The translations under genes were made by a program, and so were the position numbers. Source: Gammaproteobacteria bacterium (GTDB lineage Bacteria; Pseudomonadota; Gammaproteobacteria; Steroidobacterales; Steroidobacteraceae). From it: a DNA stretch of 14,306 nucleotides. The notes beneath the pieces were generated by a model. That model was given only the letters and a program-made list of their open reading frames with translations. It did no database searches and was not told where the DNA came from. The stretch is from positions 1-14,306 of the forward strand of contig JAFAVO010000347.1 in NCBI GenBank assembly GCA_019242385.1, in the 5' to 3' direction. Below, piece after piece: positions 1-7,940 of the stretch. Within the stretch, counting starts at the first letter, position 1, and each line of letters starts with the position of its first letter.

Positions 1-1014
1 CTGCAGTCCCGGCGCGCGGTGGCACCGCTCGTGGTGTCGCGCGTGAAGGTCATGTCGCGCCTCGACATCGCCGAGAAGCGCCTGCCACAGGATGGGCGCA
101 TCAGCCTGAAGATCGCCGGCCGCGCGGTCGATGTCCGCGTCTCGACCATCCCGTCGGGGCATGGCGAACGCGTCGTGCTGCGTATCCTCGACAAGCAGGC
201 CGGCAGGCTCGACCTCAACTCCCTCGGTATGGACCCGCACACTCAGGCGGCCATGGATGAGCTGATCCACAAGCCGCACGGCATCATTCTGGTCACCGGC
301 CCCACCGGCTCGGGTAAGACGACGACGCTCTACGCGGCCCTCGAGCGTCTGAACGACAACACGCAGAACATCATGACGGTGGAGGATCCGATCGAGTATT
401 ACATCGACGGTATCGGCCAGACCCAGGTCAACACCAAGGTGGAGATGACCTTCGCGCGCGGTCTGCGCGCGATCCTGCGCCAGGACCCCGATGTGGTGCT
501 GATCGGCGAGATCCGCGATCTCGAGACGGCACAGATCGCCGTGCAGGCGAGCCTCACCGGGCACCTGGTGCTCTCGACCCTGCATACCAACACCGCAGCC
601 GGCGCCATCACCCGCCTGCGCGATATGGGCATCGAGCCATTCCTGCTCTCCTCGAGCCTGATCGGAGTGCTCGCCCAGCGCCTCGTGCGGGTGCTCAATC
701 CCGAGACCAAGCAACCCTTCCAGGCGGGGGACTACGAGCGGCGCCTGCTCAACCTGCGCGGCGATGAGCCCTCTCCCACCCTCTACCGCCCGGGACGCGA
801 TTCTGCGGGCGGCTACCGAGGGCGCTCGGGCATCTACGAGCTCATCATCGTCGATGACGCCATGCGCACCATGATCCACGACGGAGTCTCCGAGCAGGAG
901 ATCGAGCGCCACGCCCGTCTCAGTACGCCCTCGATCCGCGATGACGGGCGCGTGCGGGTGCTGCGCGGGGAGACCACCATCGAGGAAGTGCTGCGCGTCA
1001 CCCGCGAGGACTGA
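1..1014 (+). CDS. gspE: Type II secretion ATPase GspE, 3' part (5' end outside window)
   Basis: Hexameric cytoplasmic ATPase that powers pseudopilus assembly in type II secretion, working on the GspF/GspL inner-membrane platform. The frame is open from base 1, so the gene starts upstream; the GTG at 19 is internal. Visible in order: the motif RLDIAEKRLPQDGRI before the nucleotide-binding domain, Walker A GPTGSGKT (298-321), an acidic Asp box (TVEDPIEY), Walker B (DVVLIGEIRD) and a His box (LTGHLVLSTLHTN). The C-terminus ends in the family-typical EEVLRVTRED. The tetracysteine zinc motif usual in GspE is missing: the first CxxC position reads LNPETK (694-711) and the second reads GRDSAGGY (793-816). 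PilB and MshE are related, but the C-terminal sequence and the gspF downstream favour GspE. gspF follows after 77 bases. Confidence 0.93.
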   Translation: MQSRRAVAPLVVSRVKVMSRLDIAEKRLPQDGRISLKIAGRAVDVRVSTIPSGHGERVVLRILDKQAGRLDLNSLGMDPHTQAAMDELIHKPHGIILVTGPTGSGKTTTLYAALERLNDNTQNIMTVEDPIEYYIDGIGQTQVNTKVEMTFARGLRAILRQDPDVVLIGEIRDLETAQIAVQASLTGHLVLSTLHTNTAAGAITRLRDMGIEPFLLSSSLIGVLAQRLVRVLNPETKQPFQAGDYERRLLNLRGDEPSPTLYRPGRDSAGGYRGRSGIYELIIVDDAMRTMIHDGVSEQEIERHARLSTPSIRDDGRVRVLRGETTIEEVLRVTRED

Positions 1015-1091
1015 GGAATTGACTGCTCACGCCTGCGAGTTGCGCCTGCAACGATGCGCCGCAGGCGACTTTCTTCCCCCAATTTAAAGAC

Positions 1092-2306
1092 ATGGGCGCA
1101 TTCGAATACGTCGCGCTCGATGCCTCCGGCAAGGAGCGCAAGGGGATACTCGAAGGCGATACGCCGCGCCACATCCGCCAGTTGCTGCGCGAGCAGCAGC
1201 TGCTGCCGGTAAATGTCTCCGAGGTCGCACAGAAGGAGGCCACGCGGCAACGCTCCTTCAGCCTGATGCGGCGCGTCTCGGCGGCGGATCTGGCGCTGTT
1301 CACGCGCCAGCTCGCGACGCTGGTGCGCGCCGGACTGCCGCTCGAGGAATCGCTGCTCGCCGTCTCGCAGCAGACCGAGAAACCGCGCGTGCAGAGCATC
1401 ATCCTTGGCGTACGTGCGCGGGTGATGGAAGGCCATACCCTCGCCGATGGCTTTGCCGAGTTCCCGCGCGTCTTCCCGGAGATCTACCGCGCCACGGTTG
1501 CCGCCGGCGAGCAGGCCGGGCACCTGGACAATGTGCTCGAGCGGCTCGCGGACTACACCGAGGGGCGCGATCAGCTGCGCCAGAAGGTGGTCGCGGCCAT
1601 GCTCTATCCGATCGTGCTCACGGTGCTGTGCTTCGGCATCGTGTCGGCGCTCCTCGTTTACGTCGTGCCGCAAGTCGTCTCGGTGTTCGAATCGAGCAAG
1701 GCGAAGCTGCCGCTGATGACGCAGCTGCTGATCGCCACCAGCGGCTTCCTGCGCTCCTACGGCATCTACCTGCTCATCGCGCTGGTGCTCGCGGTGGTGC
1801 TGTTCCGCCGCTGGCTGCGCGATCCCGCGGCGCGGCGGCGCTTCCACCGCCTGCAGCTGCGCCTGCCGCTGGTCGGCAAGCTGGCACGCGGGTTCAACAC
1901 CGCGCGCTTCACCCGCACGTTCAGCATTCTCTCGGCGAGCGCGGTGCCGGTGCTCGAGGCGCTGCGCATTGCCGGGGAAGTGGTCAACAACCTGCCGATG
2001 CGCGATGCGGTGACCGAGGCGGCCGCGCGCGTGCGCGAGGGCGCGCCGATCGGACGCTCGCTCGCCGCCAGCCGGCTGTTTCCGCCGATGACCATCCACC
2101 TGATCTCGAGCGGTGAATCGAGCGGACAGCTCGAGAGCATGCTCGAGCGGGCGGCGATCAGCCAGGAACGGGAACTCGACGGCCTGCTCGCGGCGCTGGT
2201 GGGACTGCTCGGTCCAGTGCTGATCGTGTGCATGGGCCTGTTCGTCATGGGCATCGTGTTCGCGATGCTGCTGCCCATCTTTGAGATCAACCAGTTGATC
2301 CACTGA
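1092..2306 (+). CDS. gspF: Type II secretion inner-membrane platform protein GspF
   Basis: Polytopic inner-membrane protein of the type II secretion assembly platform, contacting GspE and GspL. At 404 residues it is full length for the family. It has the usual N-terminal beta segment (GAFEYVALDASGKERKG) and two repeated cytoplasmic helical domains, each with the family signature: FTRQLATLVRAGLPLEESL near 70-88, and FTRTFSILSASAVPVLEAL near 273-291. Three hydrophobic segments lie at about 171-192, 223-239 and 370-396. The ATG at 1092 has no strong Shine-Dalgarno sequence but gives the canonical N-terminus. The gap after gspE holds a possible 7-bp stem (1043-1049 with 1061-1067). No pseudopilin gene follows, so the rest of the system must be encoded elsewhere or upstream. 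Confidence 0.95.
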   Translation: MGAFEYVALDASGKERKGILEGDTPRHIRQLLREQQLLPVNVSEVAQKEATRQRSFSLMRRVSAADLALFTRQLATLVRAGLPLEESLLAVSQQTEKPRVQSIILGVRARVMEGHTLADGFAEFPRVFPEIYRATVAAGEQAGHLDNVLERLADYTEGRDQLRQKVVAAMLYPIVLTVLCFGIVSALLVYVVPQVVSVFESSKAKLPLMTQLLIATSGFLRSYGIYLLIALVLAVVLFRRWLRDPAARRRFHRLQLRLPLVGKLARGFNTARFTRTFSILSASAVPVLEALRIAGEVVNNLPMRDAVTEAAARVREGAPIGRSLAASRLFPPMTIHLISSGESSGQLESMLERAAISQERELDGLLAALVGLLGPVLIVCMGLFVMGIVFAMLLPIFEINQLIH

Positions 2307-2315
2307 GGGGCGGGG

Positions 2316-2329
2316 CTGCGGATCCGCAG
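2316..2329. repeat. Perfect 14-bp palindrome after gspF
   Basis: CTGCGGATCCGCAG is its own reverse complement and lies 10 bases after the gspF stop. No T tract follows, so it is not a convincing terminator. It could be a protein-binding dyad or chance in GC-rich DNA. Confidence 0.35.
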
Positions 2330-2426
2330 TCAAAGGGGACCACTTCACAAACCCGATCCGCGACATTGCAGTCCGCGCGCGTCTGATTTAAGTTCGCGCC
2401 GTCCAATTCCTGCGGACTGCCGTCGC

Positions 2427-2696
2427 ATGAGCGAGAAGCCGGAATCAGACGAATTCGAGGAGGAAGAGGCCGACGAGCCTGTCGCCGGGGACGGGGACGT
2501 CGATCTCGATCAGGTCATCAAGGACCTCGACCTTGCCAAGCGCCGCGGACAGAAGGCAGGCGATCCGGCCTGGCGGCGCCTCGAGCGGCTGCTCGAGGAA
2601 AAGCACACCGCGGAGCTCACCAGCGACTTCGAGGACTACGACATCGGCGAGGACGGCGAGGGTCCGCGAAAGCGGGGTAAGCCGCGCTCGGCCTGA
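2427..2696 (+). CDS. Small acidic protein of unknown function
   Basis: An 89-residue soluble protein that I do not firmly recognise. The first 30 residues are dominated by Glu and Asp (for example DEFEEEEADEP near 8-18). A middle amphipathic helix follows (DLDLAKRRGQ, then WRRLERLLEEKHTAEL near 50-65), then a second acidic patch (SDFEDYDIGEDGEG) and a basic tail. There is no signal peptide or membrane segment. The helix followed by an acidic 'FED/DYD' stretch recalls short acidic gammaproteobacterial proteins such as the PA3496 type, but this is only a resemblance from memory. The ATG at 2427 has no clear ribosome-binding site. A weak promoter-like pair, TTGCAG (2366-2371) and TAAGTT (2389-2394), lies upstream. 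The gene converges on dnaE2, with 39 bases between their ends and no visible terminator. Confidence 0.7.
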   Translation: MSEKPESDEFEEEEADEPVAGDGDVDLDQVIKDLDLAKRRGQKAGDPAWRRLERLLEEKHTAELTSDFEDYDIGEDGEGPRKRGKPRSA

Positions 2697-2735
2697 TAGG
2701 CTGATGGCGTGATGAGCTGATCGGCTGCTGCGGTG

Positions 2736-5700
2736 TCAGTGGAAGTCCCGGGATCGCGTCGTGAGCTCACCCAGCATCCACGAGCGGTCGATGAGCCGGT
2801 GGGCGATGAGGTGCGTGACCCCCTCCTGATGCTGCAGCTCGCCGTGCACCTCGAGCAGGCGCGACTCGAGGAGCGGGCGGCGTTGCTCGCGGCCGACGCG
2901 CTCCCAGACGATGACGTTCACCTGGCCGCTCTCATCCTCGAGGGTGAGGAAGGTGACACCGCTCGCGGTCCCAGGTCGCTGGCGCATGAGTACGATGCCC
3001 GCGGTACGCACGCGTGCGCCGTGACCTGCCGAGATGAGCTCCGCCGCCGGGGTGAGCGCAGCGGCGCTCAGGCGTTTGCGCAGCAGTGCGAGCGGATGCC
3101 TGCCGAGGGTGAGCCCCAGTGAGGCGTAATCGGCGGCTATCGACTGACCCTCGGTGGGTGCGGTGAGCAGCGGGCGGCCTTCGAGCTCGCTCGCCGGCCG
3201 CGCATCTACCGGTGCGAGAGGCAGCGGGACTTCGGTGCCTGCCACTTCCCAGAAGGCCAGATGGCGATTGCCGCTCAGCGCAGCGAGCGCCCCTGCGGCC
3301 GCGAGTGCCTCGAGATCGCCGCGATCGAGCGCCGAGCGCATCGCGAGATCCTCGACGCTCGCGAATGGCCGCGCGTTGCGCGCGCCGATGAGGCGATCCG
3401 CTCCGGCCCGTGACAGTGATTTCACCAGGCGCAGGCCCAGCCGCAACGCCGGTTCGCCGTCTTCGCGTCGCTCGAGCGTCGCATCCCAGGCGCTGACGCA
3501 GGCATCCACCGCTCGCACCTCGACGCCGTGTGCACGCGCATCGCGGACCAGCTGCGCGGGAGCATAGAAGCCCATCGGCTGGCTGTTGAGCAGCGCGCAG
3601 GCGAAGGCGGCGGGCTCGTGACACTTGAGCCAGGCGGAGTCATAGACCAGCAGCGCGAAGCTGAGGGAGTGAGACTCCGGAAAACCAAATTCACCGAAAC
3701 CTAACATCTGTTGATAGATGCGCTCTGCGAACTCCGGCGCATAGCCTTTGGCCTGCATGCCACTCAGCAGCCGCTCGCGAAAAGGATCGAGCCCGCCGGT
3801 CCTCTTCCAGGCGCCCATCGCGCGCCGCAAGGCATCCGCCTCCCCGGGCGAGAAGCCGGCGGCGAGGATCGCGATCTGCATGACCTGCTCCTGGAAAATG
3901 GGCACACCGAGGGTGCGATGCAGGACTGCATGCACCTCCTTCCCTGGATACTCCACCGGCTCCGCGCCGCTGCGGCGGCGCAGATAGGGATGCACCATGT
4001 CCCCCTGGATGGGACCGGGGCGCACGATCGCGACCTCGATCACCAGATCGTAGTAACAGCGCGGCTTCAGGCGCGGCAGCATGGCCATCTGCGCGCGCGA
4101 CTCGATCTGGAACACGCCGATGGTGTCCGCGCGGCAGACCATGTCATAAACCTTCGGGTCCTCGGCCGGCAGGTCACCGAGGCTGTAGCTGGTACCGCGA
4201 TACCCATTCACCAGCGCGAAGGCACGCTTCAGTGCCGTCAACATCCCGAGCGCCAGCAGATCCACTTTCAGGAGGCCGAGATCGTTCAGGTCGTCCTTGT
4301 CCCACTGCACCACGGTACGTTCGGGCATGGCTGCGTTCTCGATCGGCACCAGCTCCTCCAGAGCCCCCTGTGCGATGACGAAGCCACCGACGTGCTGCGA
4401 CAGGTGCCTGGGAAAGCCGGGGAAAGCGGTGAGCTCACAGGCGAGCGGCAGCAGTCGTCGCAGCCAGGGGCTGTCGGCATCGAAGCCGGCTTCGCGTACC
4501 CGCTCGCCGATGCTCGCGCTGCCATCCCACCACTGCATGACCTTGGCGAGACGGCCACTCTGCTCGGGGCTGAGGCCGAAGACCTTGCCGAGATCGCGCA
4601 GCGCACTGCGCGGACGGTACATGATGACCGTCGCGGCGAGCGCTGCCCGCTCGCGCCCATACTTGTTGTAGACGTACTGCAGCACCTCCTCGCGCCGCTC
4701 GTGCTCGAAGTCGATGTCGATGTCGGGCGGCTCGTTGCGCTCGCGCGAGATGAAACGCTCGAACAGCAGCGCGGCCCCCCGCTGCGGGTCCACTGAAGTC
4801 ACGCCGAGGCAATAGCAGACGCGCGAGTTGGCCGCCGAGCCGCGCCCCTGGCAGAGGATTCCCTGACGGCGTGCGTAAGCGACGATGTCCTGGACGGTGA
4901 GGAAATACGGCTCATAGCGCAGCTCTTCGATCAACGCCAGCTCGTGCTCGATCGCGCTGCGCTCGGCAGGTGGCACACCACCGGGCCAGCGCCAGTGGGC
5001 ACCCTCGAGCGTGAGACGCCGCAGGTAGCTGGTCGGGGTCTCTCCGGGCGGCACCAGCTCGCGCGGATACTGGTAACGCAGCTCATCGAGTGAGAAGTGA
5101 CAGCTGTGCGCGATCTCGATCGTGGCCGCGAGCAGCTCGGGCGGGTACAGCCGCTCGAGGCGCGCGCGCTCGCGCAGATAACGCTCGCCGTTGGCGTACA
5201 GCCGGGTGCCGAGCTGCGCGATCGGCTCGTTCAGGCGGATAGCGGTGAGCGCATCCTGCAGACGGCGGCGGTTGCGCACGTGCATGTGCACATCGCCGCT
5301 GGCAACGAGTCCGCTACCGCACTCGGCGCCGATGCGGCTGAGCGTAGCGAGGCGGCTGCCATGATCGCCCGCGCGCAGCAGCTCCACCGCGATGCGCACC
5401 CGGCCGGGGAAGTGCGCCGCGAGCCAGCGCAGCTCCTGCGGCTGCGGCGCGGCTGCAGGAATCCACAGTACGAAGCACTGCTCGAGGCCGAGCGCCTCGA
5501 GATCCGCGCGCGTGAGCGTGTACTGTCCTTTGACGGCTGCCCTGCGGCCGCGGGTGATCAGACGGCACAGCTGCCCATAACCGTGTCGGTCGATGGCGAG
5601 CGCGACGAGCTTCAGGCCGCAGCTGAGATGGAACTCCGCGCCGACGATGAGTTTCAGCTGGCGGCGTTTGGCCGCCATGTGCGCGCGTACCACGCCCGCC

Positions 5701-5831
5701 ACCGAGCACTCATCGGTGAGGGCGAGCGCGCTGTAGCCGAGTGCGTCGGCCTGCTCGATGAGCTCGTGCGGATGCGAGGCACCTCGCAAGAAGGTGAAGT
5801 TGGAGAGGCAATGGAGCTCGGCATACTCCAT
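2736..5831 (-). CDS. dnaE2: Error-prone DNA polymerase DnaE2 (ImuC)
   Basis: C-family DNA polymerase of the SOS mutasome; it extends DNA across lesions together with ImuA and ImuB. The length of 1031 residues is normal for DnaE2. An N-terminal PHP domain begins YAELHCLSNFTFLRGASHP. The polymerase palm has the acidic motif PDIDIDF at 369-375 (D372 and D374 are likely metal ligands) and the third aspartate in KVDLLALG at D524. FQEQVMQIA and the GFGEFGFPESHSLSFALL region follow. A C-terminal OB-fold (GVTFLTLEDESGQVNVIVW) ends with the DnaE2-type tail near 1010-1025. It is DnaE2 rather than replicative DnaE1 because of the shorter length, this tail and the imuB gene directly upstream. It is last in the operon and starts 6 bases after the imuB stop. 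Confidence 0.97.
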   Translation of the reverse strand: MEYAELHCLSNFTFLRGASHPHELIEQADALGYSALALTDECSVAGVVRAHMAAKRRQLKLIVGAEFHLSCGLKLVALAIDRHGYGQLCRLITRGRRAAVKGQYTLTRADLEALGLEQCFVLWIPAAAPQPQELRWLAAHFPGRVRIAVELLRAGDHGSRLATLSRIGAECGSGLVASGDVHMHVRNRRRLQDALTAIRLNEPIAQLGTRLYANGERYLRERARLERLYPPELLAATIEIAHSCHFSLDELRYQYPRELVPPGETPTSYLRRLTLEGAHWRWPGGVPPAERSAIEHELALIEELRYEPYFLTVQDIVAYARRQGILCQGRGSAANSRVCYCLGVTSVDPQRGAALLFERFISRERNEPPDIDIDFEHERREEVLQYVYNKYGRERAALAATVIMYRPRSALRDLGKVFGLSPEQSGRLAKVMQWWDGSASIGERVREAGFDADSPWLRRLLPLACELTAFPGFPRHLSQHVGGFVIAQGALEELVPIENAAMPERTVVQWDKDDLNDLGLLKVDLLALGMLTALKRAFALVNGYRGTSYSLGDLPAEDPKVYDMVCRADTIGVFQIESRAQMAMLPRLKPRCYYDLVIEVAIVRPGPIQGDMVHPYLRRRSGAEPVEYPGKEVHAVLHRTLGVPIFQEQVMQIAILAAGFSPGEADALRRAMGAWKRTGGLDPFRERLLSGMQAKGYAPEFAERIYQQMLGFGEFGFPESHSLSFALLVYDSAWLKCHEPAAFACALLNSQPMGFYAPAQLVRDARAHGVEVRAVDACVSAWDATLERREDGEPALRLGLRLVKSLSRAGADRLIGARNARPFASVEDLAMRSALDRGDLEALAAAGALAALSGNRHLAFWEVAGTEVPLPLAPVDARPASELEGRPLLTAPTEGQSIAADYASLGLTLGRHPLALLRKRLSAAALTPAAELISAGHGARVRTAGIVLMRQRPGTASGVTFLTLEDESGQVNVIVWERVGREQRRPLLESRLLEVHGELQHQEGVTHLIAHRLIDRSWMLGELTTRSRDFH

Positions 5832-5837
5832 GCCTGC

Positions 5838-7265
5838 TCACCCGAAAATCCCATGCAGGAACCAGCGGTGCGGCTCCTCACGCTCGCGGAACACCCACAG
5901 CCGTACGCCATGACGGTCGATGGCCACGTAGTAATCACGCGCGATCTCCCCGCCATCCCACCAGCCCGTCTCGATACGTTCGGGCTCGCTCAGCAGGCGT
6001 AATGCTCCGCGGCGCCGTGGCAGCCCACCCTGCGCAGCGAGCGGCTGCGGCGCCGGTAGCAGCCATAAGGGCCGGGCAGGTGGTCCTGCATGCTCTGCGG
6101 CAGCCGCCCTTCGGGTCGTCGCGCGTCGAGCTGCGAGTGCCGGCGGTGACGTCACTGCCCAGGCGCATTCCGGGCGATGTTCCGCGCGCCGCGCAAGACC
6201 ATGGACCGCTCCCTCGCCCAAACGAGCGCACAGTCGATCGATGAGGCCTTCACTTTCCTCAGCGGCCTCACCACCCTGCTCGCCGAGTTGCCACAACCCG
6301 CGGCAGGGAGAGCGTTGCGGCAGCAGCTGATCCGCTCGCAGCTCGAGCGCGCGAACCGGTTCACGCAACTGCAGCAGACTCAGGCGCTCGCGAAAAAGTG
6401 CACTGAGCTGCGGCGCATCGGCACGGGATGCCGCCAGGCTCAGCCGGCAGGAGGTGGGCGCGCCATTCCGGTGCAGCAGCCGGCACTCGAGCTGCGCCAC
6501 CCCGCACTGATGCGTAGTAAGAAAAGCACCGAGCGCAGCGAGCAGCGGCTCGAGTGCCGCGTGCAGCCGGCCGTGATCGCTCAGCTCACAATCGAGCTCA
6601 TGGCGGCGGCGAAAGCGCAGCGCGCTTCGATGCGTCGCGCGTACCTCACGGCTGCGTCCGGTGAGCGCATCGAGTGTGGCCAGCTGCGCCACACCGAAGC
6701 GGCGCGCAAAACCCGCGCGCGGCAAACGCAGCACCGCGCCGATGGTGCGCACCCCGGCACGGGCCAGACGTGCACAGGTTTCCTCGGGCCAGCGCAGAGC
6801 GGCGATGGGCAGAGGCGCGAGCAACCCCACCAGCTGCGCAGGATCCTCGATCACCAGCGCCCGGCCGGCGCGCGCCGCAGTCAGCGCGGCGAGCGGGGTC
6901 GGTGCAAAAGCGAGCACCGGTGGCGGCTGCAGGTGGCCGCACTCCCCAGTGAGCTCGCGCCGCAGACCTGCCACTCCCCCAAACAGGTGCAGGCTGCCCG
7001 CAACCTCGAGCAGCAGGCCGTCAGGGGGTGCGAGACTCACGCGTGGACTGAAGCGTTGCGCCCGGCTCGCCAGCTCCTCGAGTCTCTGCACCGGCGTCAG
7101 TCCATTCAAGTGCAGCCCGGCCCAGAGCTCCTGCGCGGATGAGGTGTGCGGTGCAGGCCGCACACTGCGCAGTGGCGTGCTCGGCGCGGTCCCATCCGCG
7201 CGGGCGGCCGGAGCGGATGGCACATTTGCCGTGCTGACGGCTGACGGGTGGAGATGCACCGCCAT
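5838..7265 (-). CDS. imuB: ImuB, Y-family polymerase-like mutasome hub
   Basis: A polymerase-like protein without polymerase activity that links ImuA and DnaE2 to the beta clamp. It has 475 residues. The recognisable body starts at about residue 34 (VRPAPHTSSAQELWAGLHL), then RFSPRVSLAPPDGLLLEVAG near 71-90, where active Y-family polymerases carry catalytic acidic residues. The C-terminus is very typical of ImuB: PERIETGWWDGGEIARDYYVA, then LWVFREREEPHRWFLHGIFG. The N-terminus is odd: after MAVHL there is no normal 'palm' strand, and the segment before VRP is roughly 20 residues shorter than I expect, Ala/Pro/Ser-rich and degenerate. The start is fixed by an in-frame TGA (the imuA stop) two codons upstream of this ATG. 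It lies between imuA and dnaE2 with gaps of 3 and 6 bases. Confidence 0.93.
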   Translation of the reverse strand: MAVHLHPSAVSTANVPSAPAARADGTAPSTPLRSVRPAPHTSSAQELWAGLHLNGLTPVQRLEELASRAQRFSPRVSLAPPDGLLLEVAGSLHLFGGVAGLRRELTGECGHLQPPPVLAFAPTPLAALTAARAGRALVIEDPAQLVGLLAPLPIAALRWPEETCARLARAGVRTIGAVLRLPRAGFARRFGVAQLATLDALTGRSREVRATHRSALRFRRRHELDCELSDHGRLHAALEPLLAALGAFLTTHQCGVAQLECRLLHRNGAPTSCRLSLAASRADAPQLSALFRERLSLLQLREPVRALELRADQLLPQRSPCRGLWQLGEQGGEAAEESEGLIDRLCARLGEGAVHGLARRAEHRPECAWAVTSPPALAARRATTRRAAAAEHAGPPARPLWLLPAPQPLAAQGGLPRRRGALRLLSEPERIETGWWDGGEIARDYYVAIDRHGVRLWVFREREEPHRWFLHGIFG

Positions 7266-7268
7266 GGC

Positions 7269-7889
7269 TCAACTTCCCGGCCAGGGCAGATCGAGCACAG
7301 CGCGATGAGCGCTACGTCCCTTGAGGAGAGTGATACGCGCGCCGGAGGCGCACGGCTCGACGCTCAGCCGTAACACGGCGGTGGAGGTCTCGCGCGCTGC
7401 GCGGCGTGGACGAAACAACACCCCGAGCGTGCGGCCGCGCTCAGCCGCCAGCTGCAGCCGACGCACCTGGCGGTGCTGCACCTGCCGTACCCAGCCGAGG
7501 ACGGCATCGCAGGCGCCCGACCCGAGAGTCTGCTCGAGAGCCCACAATGGCTGGCTGCCGCCAACCACCGCGACCCGATCGAGCTCCATTCCGCAGGAAA
7601 CGAGCGCTGGCGCGAACGGCACCAGTGGCGGCGCCACCCATACGCACCAGCGCGCCGCAGCGGTGCGTGTCAGCGCGGCCAGTGCCGGCATGAGCAGCGT
7701 CAGCTCGCCGCTGCCGAAACGGGTAACGAGGATCTCGATCAGGCCGGTGCGCGGCCAGCCTTTGTCGGGGAGGTACTCATCGAGTGCGGTAAATCCGGTG
7801 GGCAAGCCCGCTCGCTGCGCGGCGCTGCGCCCGCGCCAGATGGCTGGATGCTCGAGCAGCCGGGTGATGTTCGGATCGCCGACGCCCAT
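7269..7889 (-). CDS. imuA: ImuA, RecA-like mutasome accessory protein
   Basis: Accessory protein of SOS translesion synthesis that binds ImuB. The 206 residues show the family's N-terminus (LLEHPAIWRGR, then GLPTGFTALDEYLP near 28-41) and a RecA-like fold. The Walker A loop is degenerate (RFGSGELTLL in place of GxxxxGKT), as is usual in ImuA, so ATP hydrolysis is doubtful. LRLSVEPCASGARITLLKGR forms the C-terminal strands. The gene lies 51 bases after lexA and its TGA is followed by GCC and the imuB ATG in the same frame. The ATG at 7889 has no obvious Shine-Dalgarno sequence, but it places the 'HPAIWRG' motif at its usual distance. The lexA-imuA gap has no LexA box or promoter I can see, so transcription likely comes from the lexA promoter. 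Confidence 0.92.
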   Translation of the reverse strand: MGVGDPNITRLLEHPAIWRGRSAAQRAGLPTGFTALDEYLPDKGWPRTGLIEILVTRFGSGELTLLMPALAALTRTAAARWCVWVAPPLVPFAPALVSCGMELDRVAVVGGSQPLWALEQTLGSGACDAVLGWVRQVQHRQVRRLQLAAERGRTLGVLFRPRRAARETSTAVLRLSVEPCASGARITLLKGRSAHRAVLDLPWPGS

Positions 7890-7940
7890 GTCAGCAGGGG
7901 AGCGGACTTTGGCTGAGGTTCCGGCAGAAGAGGCACTGAG

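Noticed and set aside
2331..2348. CAAAGGGGACCACTT, considered as an end of a mobile or REP-like element; CAAAGGGGAC recurs near 9071
   Set aside because: Only a 10-base match; the second copy is the lipoprotein's ribosome-binding site, and no paired inverted end or transposase is present.
834..2366. 510-codon open frame on the minus strand opposite gspE and gspF
   Set aside because: It lies antisense to clearly conserved gspF, is low-complexity (His/Arg/Gln/Glu/Ala), and matches no family; it is a by-product of GC-rich codon use.
3711..4796. 361-codon open frame on the plus strand inside dnaE2
   Set aside because: Antisense to the catalytic core of DnaE2, with no recognisable domain or ribosome site.
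5097..6002. 301-codon open frame on the plus strand across the dnaE2-imuB junction
   Set aside because: It spans two well-supported genes on the other strand and has no family features.
6177..7142. 321-codon open frame on the plus strand inside imuB
   Set aside because: Antisense shadow of imuB with Arg/Gln/Ala-rich low-complexity sequence.
7890..7940. Possible separate promoter or LexA box for imuA
   Set aside because: No CTGT-N8-ACAG site and no usable -35/-10 pair in the 51-base lexA-imuA gap.
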